Assembly (NCBI RefSeq): GCF_024323335.1
Contig: NC_066584.1
Coordinates: 425,964,319-426,028,318 of the forward strand
DNA from: Lathyrus oleraceus
Lineage: Eukaryota; Streptophyta; Magnoliopsida; Fabales; Fabaceae
Length of the DNA: 64,000 nucleotides
Reading direction: 5' to 3'
The notes below the pieces were generated by a model that ran no database searches, was not told the origin of the DNA, and saw only the letters and a program-made list of their open reading frames with translations. Positions 59,329 through 64,000 of the stretch are shown in pieces (position 1 is the first letter of the stretch; each line of letters starts with the position of its first letter). Both the position numbers and the translations under genes were made by a program.

Positions 59329-60669
59329 TGTAGGAGAAGAGCGATCCAAAACGCAGCGAAATTTAAAAAATTTCTCGTTTAGTGATCCTTACGAATTAGC
59401 ATGATCGTTACCTCTTGTGGCGATTGAAACCTTTGATGCAGATCTACGGAGCGATCACGAACGTTGAATGGTGACAACATCTCTATTCAGTCCACACGAA
59501 CGAATTCCTTCAATCTCAGTGCTAACTGCTACGAATGAAGGCTTTGAGTGAGAGAGAGAGAGAGAGAGAAACGAAATTACAACTTCACAAATGCTTCTGC
59601 ACAAGGGTTCTAGTTATAGAACCACTTGTGTGGGCTGCAAGCTAAAAAGCCCACTTAAGTGTATGTGGCCCATATCTTATGATATGCCAAAATCACTTAA
59701 GCGTGTGGTACCTTACCATATTTCGTATTCTACTTAAGTACACCGTACCTTACGATGTTCTATAATTCACTTAAGTGCACCGTACCTTACGGTGTTCCTT
59801 AGTTACTCTATCTCTCATCAATCCGTCCTTTTGTGGTGACCTTGTATGTTTTCGCGACATTAGCAATTATATTAAATCACATATTTAACATAATAAATAG
59901 TGAACGGTATCTAGCAACACATCACTGCTACCCAAGACACGAAAATGTCATGTGATTTGACAAATCCTTTTGTGATAATACTTATGTGTATAATTACCCT
60001 TTTTCCTTTATGTCTATATTGAACACAAGGCATAGACCGTGTCATCCTTGTCCAGTTCAATATTGGGCCCATAGACATTTATCCTGTTACGCAGGATGGG
60101 GGCAAATTCCATCTAGGTCACTCATGTTCCTCAGCATGCTTCGTGGAGTACCCATCAACTGTCTTTATAGTCATCCAGTTACAGACAATGTTTGATCAGT
60201 AATAAGACACTCGACTCTATATCTAGGATACATAATAGTTTCAGGTCAAAGGGTGGTATATACCATTATCACCATGAGAATAACTTATGACACTTAGCAT
60301 AACATTCTATATAGTATTCTCATTGCGGGTCAATCCAGTATAAATATTACTCTCAATATTCATACTTATGTTTAAGACTTGATAACTCCTTATCCATGAT
60401 CCATGAGATGTGATCATCAGTCTATATACATAATAGTCTTAATGCTTTAACATTATCTCACTTCACAACAAAGCTCGACTACGAATACTTTAAGGATAGT
60501 GTCCTTATGTTTAATGGGATCTCATGATTAAGTCACACTTGATACATTAAACAGACTAGCTATTCTAGGGACTTTATTAAACAAATATAATAAAGAAAAA
60601 GCCTTTTATTATTAATAAATAATTCGATACAAGTACCAAAAGTATTGGCCTCTAGGGCTTACACCAACA
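59329..60669. repeat. Solo LTR, 1341 bp, inserted in copia pol
   Basis: Begins TGTAGGAGAAGAGCG and ends TTACACCAACA. It is flanked by GGCCG (59324-59328) and GACCG (60670-60674), a five-base duplication with one mismatch. Read in reverse it starts TGTTGGTGTAAGCCCTAGAGG, like the LTR start of Angela-type copia elements. It contains a GA run (59550-59570) and three tandem-like CACTTAAGTG/GTACCTTAC blocks near 59690-59800. There is no internal coding, so it arose by LTR-LTR recombination. Confidence 0.85.
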
Positions 60670-62574
60670 GACCGATGTTACCTTCTTCGAGTTTGTTCCA
60701 TATTTCGAGTCCAGTCACGTAACTCTAGAACCCATTCAAGAAAGTACTCCCCCACCTTTTCTGGTAGTTATTAATGTCCCACCTACCATTATCCCTCATC
60801 AGTCTAGGGCTCATGATCCTTCCATTTCTCTACCACTTCAAAAATATCAGCGTCGTCACCCAATGCATGTCGTCCCTATCACTGAGGTCATTGTAGACTC
60901 TCTTCCGACGCCTCCGCCATCACCGGATTTGATCCTGCAACCTGATTCGGATCTTCCGATTTCCCTTCGAAAAGGTATACGTCAAACACGAAATCCTTCT
61001 CCATATTATATTGATTTATGTTATCATCGTCTTTCCCCTGTGCAGTATACTTGTTTGTCTTCTTTGTCTTTTGTTTCTATTCCTAAAACTCCAAGTGAAG
61101 CATTATATCACCCTGAGTGGAAGCAAGCAATGATTGATGAAATGTGTGCTCTTCAAAGCAGTGGTACCTGGGAACTGATTCCTCTACCCCATGGGAAATA
61201 TTTAGTAGGTTGTCGTTTGCTCTATATAGTCAAGGTTGGTCCAGATGGTAAGATTGATCGATTGAAAGCTTACTTGGTAGCCAAAGAACACGCTCAGATT
61301 TTTAGATTGGATTATAGGGATACCTTCTCGCCTGTAGCCAAGATGGCATATGTTAGACTTCTTCTAGCCATTACAGTCATTCGACATTGGCCTCTTCATT
61401 AACTTGACATCAAAAATACTTTTTTACATGGTGATCTTGAAGAGGAAGTATATATGGAGCAATCACTTGGTTTGTTGCTCAGGGAGAGTCATCGAATATG
61501 GTGTGTAGGTTACACAAGTCTCTTTATGGTCTTAAGCAATCTCCGAGAGCTTGGTTCGGCAGATTCAACACTATAGTACAACAGTTTGGTATGGTCCGTA
61601 GTGAAGCTGAGCATTCTATTTTTTATCGTCACTCAGCCCAAGGGTGTATTTATCTTATTGTGTACGTAGATGATATTGTCATAACTGGTAGGGATCAACA
61701 GGGTATATTCCAGTTAAAACAACATCTCTCAAATCAATTTCAGATAAAAGATCTTGATAAACTTCGCTATTTCTTGGGTATTGAGGTAGCCCAATCTAAA
61801 GATGGTTTGGTGATTTCTCAATGAAAATATGTTATGGATATTTTGGAAGAAACATGTTTGTTGAATGTTAAACCAACCGATACTCCTATGGATCCAAATG
61901 TCAAACTATTATCCAATTAGGGGGAGTCTCTATCTGACTCAGGAAGGTATAGAAGATTGGTTGGAAAGTTGAATTATCTCACAGTCACTCGTCTAGACAT
62001 TTTTTTTGCAGTTAGTATGGTAAGTTAGTTCTTAAATTCCACTTGTCAGGAACACATGGGTGTTGTTATACGGATTTTGAGGTACATCAAGTGTGCTCCA
62101 GGAAAAGGTCTAGTGTATAAAAATAAAGGAAATACTCAGATAGTTGGATACTCCGATGTTGATTTGGCAGGTTCACCCATTGATAAATGATCCACCTCTG
62201 GGTTTTGTGTACTTGTTGGAGGAAACCTTATATCCTGGAAAAGTAAGAAACAAAACGTAGTTGCAAGATCAAGCGCCGAGGCAGAGTATAGGGTCATGAC
62301 AATGGCAACATGTGAACTTATTTGGTTAAAATAGTTGCTTAAGGAACTTCAAATTGAAGAAGCAAGATCAATGACACTTATTTTTGATAATCAAGTTGCA
62401 TTTCACATTGCTTCAAATCCAATATTCCATGAGAGTACCAAACATATTGAGATAGACTGTCACTTTGTCAGAGAGAAAATCGAGTCAGGTGACATCGTCA
62501 CAAACTTTGTCAACTCTAATGATCAATTGACAGTCATGTTTACAAAATTCATGCGAAGCCCCAGAACTAACTAA
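60670..62574 (+). pseudogene. Copia RT and RNase H fragment
   Basis: Starts in the integrase tail. RT begins near 61110 (HPEWKQAMIDEMCALQSSGT) and has a stop at 61400-61402. It resumes with [32 protein letters not shown] and YVDDIVITG near 61660. Stops occur at 61822, 61918 and further on. The RNase H end (62335-62574) shows FDNQVAFHIASNPIFHESTK then HIEIDCHFVREKI. Several lesions; dead. Confidence 0.82.
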
Positions 62575-62626
62575 ATATGTAATAAGCTTGGTGTATTTGA
62601 CTTATATGCTCAAGCTTGAGGGGGAA

Positions 62627-62804
62627 TGTTGATATTTGTAAATATAGTGTTAAGAATATTTGTATATCAAATATTCCCACATCGACTATATCATATAATT
62701 AGTTGTAATCTTTGTATATATAATAAAGTCTCCGTAGTGCTTTCCAAAACACACGGTTTATTCAAATGTCTCTTAGTCTCTTGTATTTCAAAATCTTTAA
62801 TACA
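62627..62804 (+). repeat. 3' LTR of the decayed copia
   Basis: Begins TGTTGATATTTGTAAATATA just after the purine tract, with TATATAATAAAGTC near 62717. It ends around AATCTTTAATACA; the end is approximate because no partner LTR exists in the window. Confidence 0.65.
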
Positions 62805-64000
62805 ATTAAGAAAGCCAAAAAGAGGAAAACCTCAACCATTTGTTCTTCTGTTGGAATGTGGTGAATAATGTCTAGAAGGTAATTGAGAAATGGTTAGGGA
62901 CAAAAGTAATCAAAGAAGGCCCATTTTAGAAGATTTTTAACATTAACATAATAGACTTGAAAAGGAAATGTAAAGAAGGAAAATAAGGAGTCTTGTGGTT
63001 AGCAGCTATTTGGTGCATTTGGAAGCATATAAATGACATTTTGTTCAATAGTTTCATTTGTAACATGGCTATCTGGTGCTTTTGGAAGCATAAGAGATTT
63101 AAAAATAAAAAAAAATGATTATATTGTTTGATGAATCGAGTCAACAATTGGGAGAGAATAATGGATCGTTTGTCGAACCGTCATGAAAGGAAAGTGAGAG
63201 CGAAAGAATGAACAAATATTTGGTGAAAGGGAAGGTGAAGGAACAGTTGCATCCATCTATATATTAATAAAATCTTTACGAGCGTTTCACTTATACTCTC
63301 TTTTATTTCATGCAATCATTACACCATAAAAGTATGACGCTTACTTTGATCATAACTCATACTGATCACACCCCTCACATGCTTACAACAAGCACATCAT
63401 TCATCTATAAAGCCTCTCATCTCACATGAGCTCATTTAAAACCACAATAAAACATCATTATATAGGGTTTTTCGCCGCCATGGGCAAACCTTAACCACCA
63501 TACAATTATTATAAACCTACTAAAACTTATAAGTCCCCATACCCTTGCATAAGGAGCACAAACACCTGTACTTTTTGTTTGACCGGTACACAAACATTCC
63601 TTAAAAAATTTAAAATATCTAGCTTAAAATTATAATTTTTATTTCAGGGTTCAATCTACCGATTGATTCAATTTAACTAAATAACGCGGATAGAAACACT
63701 AGATTGTGACAAATATATATTATATCAAGTTAATTCCTTAACTAAGTAACGCGGATAGAAACACTAAATAACGCGAATAGAAACACTAGAAACAATTAAT
63801 TTTTATTTCAAGTTAAATTCCCCAACCTGGAATCAATATATATTATATCATACCTAAACAATTTAAGCCATTTCATTCCTTAATTGTGACAAATTCTATC
63901 TATTTTCTAATGCTGTATGTTTCATTTATAAATGACCTTCGTAACCTAAATTATAAGAAAAACAATGACAATGTGTTCGATTACGAGCTGCAGAATTATA
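62805..64000. other. AT-rich tail without recognised gene
   Basis: No coding frame with family resemblance. Apart from the short repeats at 63677-63790 nothing stands out. Confidence 0.5.
63677..63790 (+). repeat. Short repeat, TAACGCGGATAGAAACACTA x3
   Basis: Three copies of a 20-base word (TAACGCGGATAGAAACACTA, the last with GCGAAT), starting near 63682, 63747 and 63769. The second and third are adjacent. Confidence 0.8.

Larger units (their letters stand above)
58905..62804 (+). mobile_element. Decayed copia pol with 3' LTR, split by a solo LTR
   Basis: On the plus strand, the integrase C-terminal half (58905-59328), then a solo LTR (59329-60669), then the integrase tail, RT and RNase H (60670-62574), a purine tract TTGAGGGGGAA (62616-62626) and a 178-bp 3' LTR. 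Gag, protease, the integrase core and the 5' LTR are missing, so it is a 5'-truncated copy. The short LTR suggests an Ale/Ivana-type lineage. Confidence 0.8.

Overview
This is a repeat-dense piece of a plant nuclear genome: AT-rich, intron-bearing, and made mostly of LTR retrotransposons. The mix of an Ogre/Tat-type Ty3 element with an extra ORF1, a Tekay-like chromovirus and several Ty1/copia families suggests a eudicot, most likely a legume (Vicieae/Trifolieae style). That placement is recognition-based inference. One single-copy-type host gene is clear, the plant TIMELESS orthologue (TIM), on the + strand at 29316-44087.

Left part (1-26855). An Ogre/Tat-like element on the minus strand runs off the left edge. 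From right to left it has its 5' LTR (24920-26855), PBS, long leader, ORF1, gag, protease, a candidate pol intron (1936-2178), RT, and two RNase H domains. It is decayed: a stop ends RT at 712 and a frame break lies near 450. A complete Tekay-type chromovirus (element 1, 4202-21489, minus) sits in its gag gene, with an intact 1456-aa gag-pol and two 2064-bp LTRs. A sister element (element 2, 12206-20822, minus, TSD TCATC) sits inside the right LTR of element 1 and carries a one-base frameshift. Element 1 has no 5-bp TSD. A 167-bp stretch of Ogre gag is duplicated on its two sides, and filler-like bases lie at one joint.

Centre (26856-44461). An AT-rich intergenic stretch with a LINE-like zinc-finger remnant leads to the TIM promoter, which has two facing E2F-like sites. 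TIM can be read as 26 exons (4605 nt, 1534 codons plus stop) with phase-consistent junctions. Intron 8 holds a truncated copia element and intron 10 a Stowaway-like MITE. Exon 11 holds six 26-28-residue repeats. Exons 18-25 form a tandem array of frame-preserving duplicated exons.

Right part (44462-64000). A decayed copia element (44462-49915, plus) is followed by an inverted partial copy of its own LTR. Next comes a well-preserved copia element (50827-56454, minus, TSD CATTC) spoilt by one stop between gag and pol. Then come a plant-mobile-domain-like ORF next to an (AT)33 microsatellite, and a decayed copia pol split by a 1341-bp solo LTR. The last 1.2 kb is AT-rich with no gene seen.

Apart from TIM, nearly every long open frame belongs to a mobile element. 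TIM is the only gene here with an expected cellular role (replication-fork protection).
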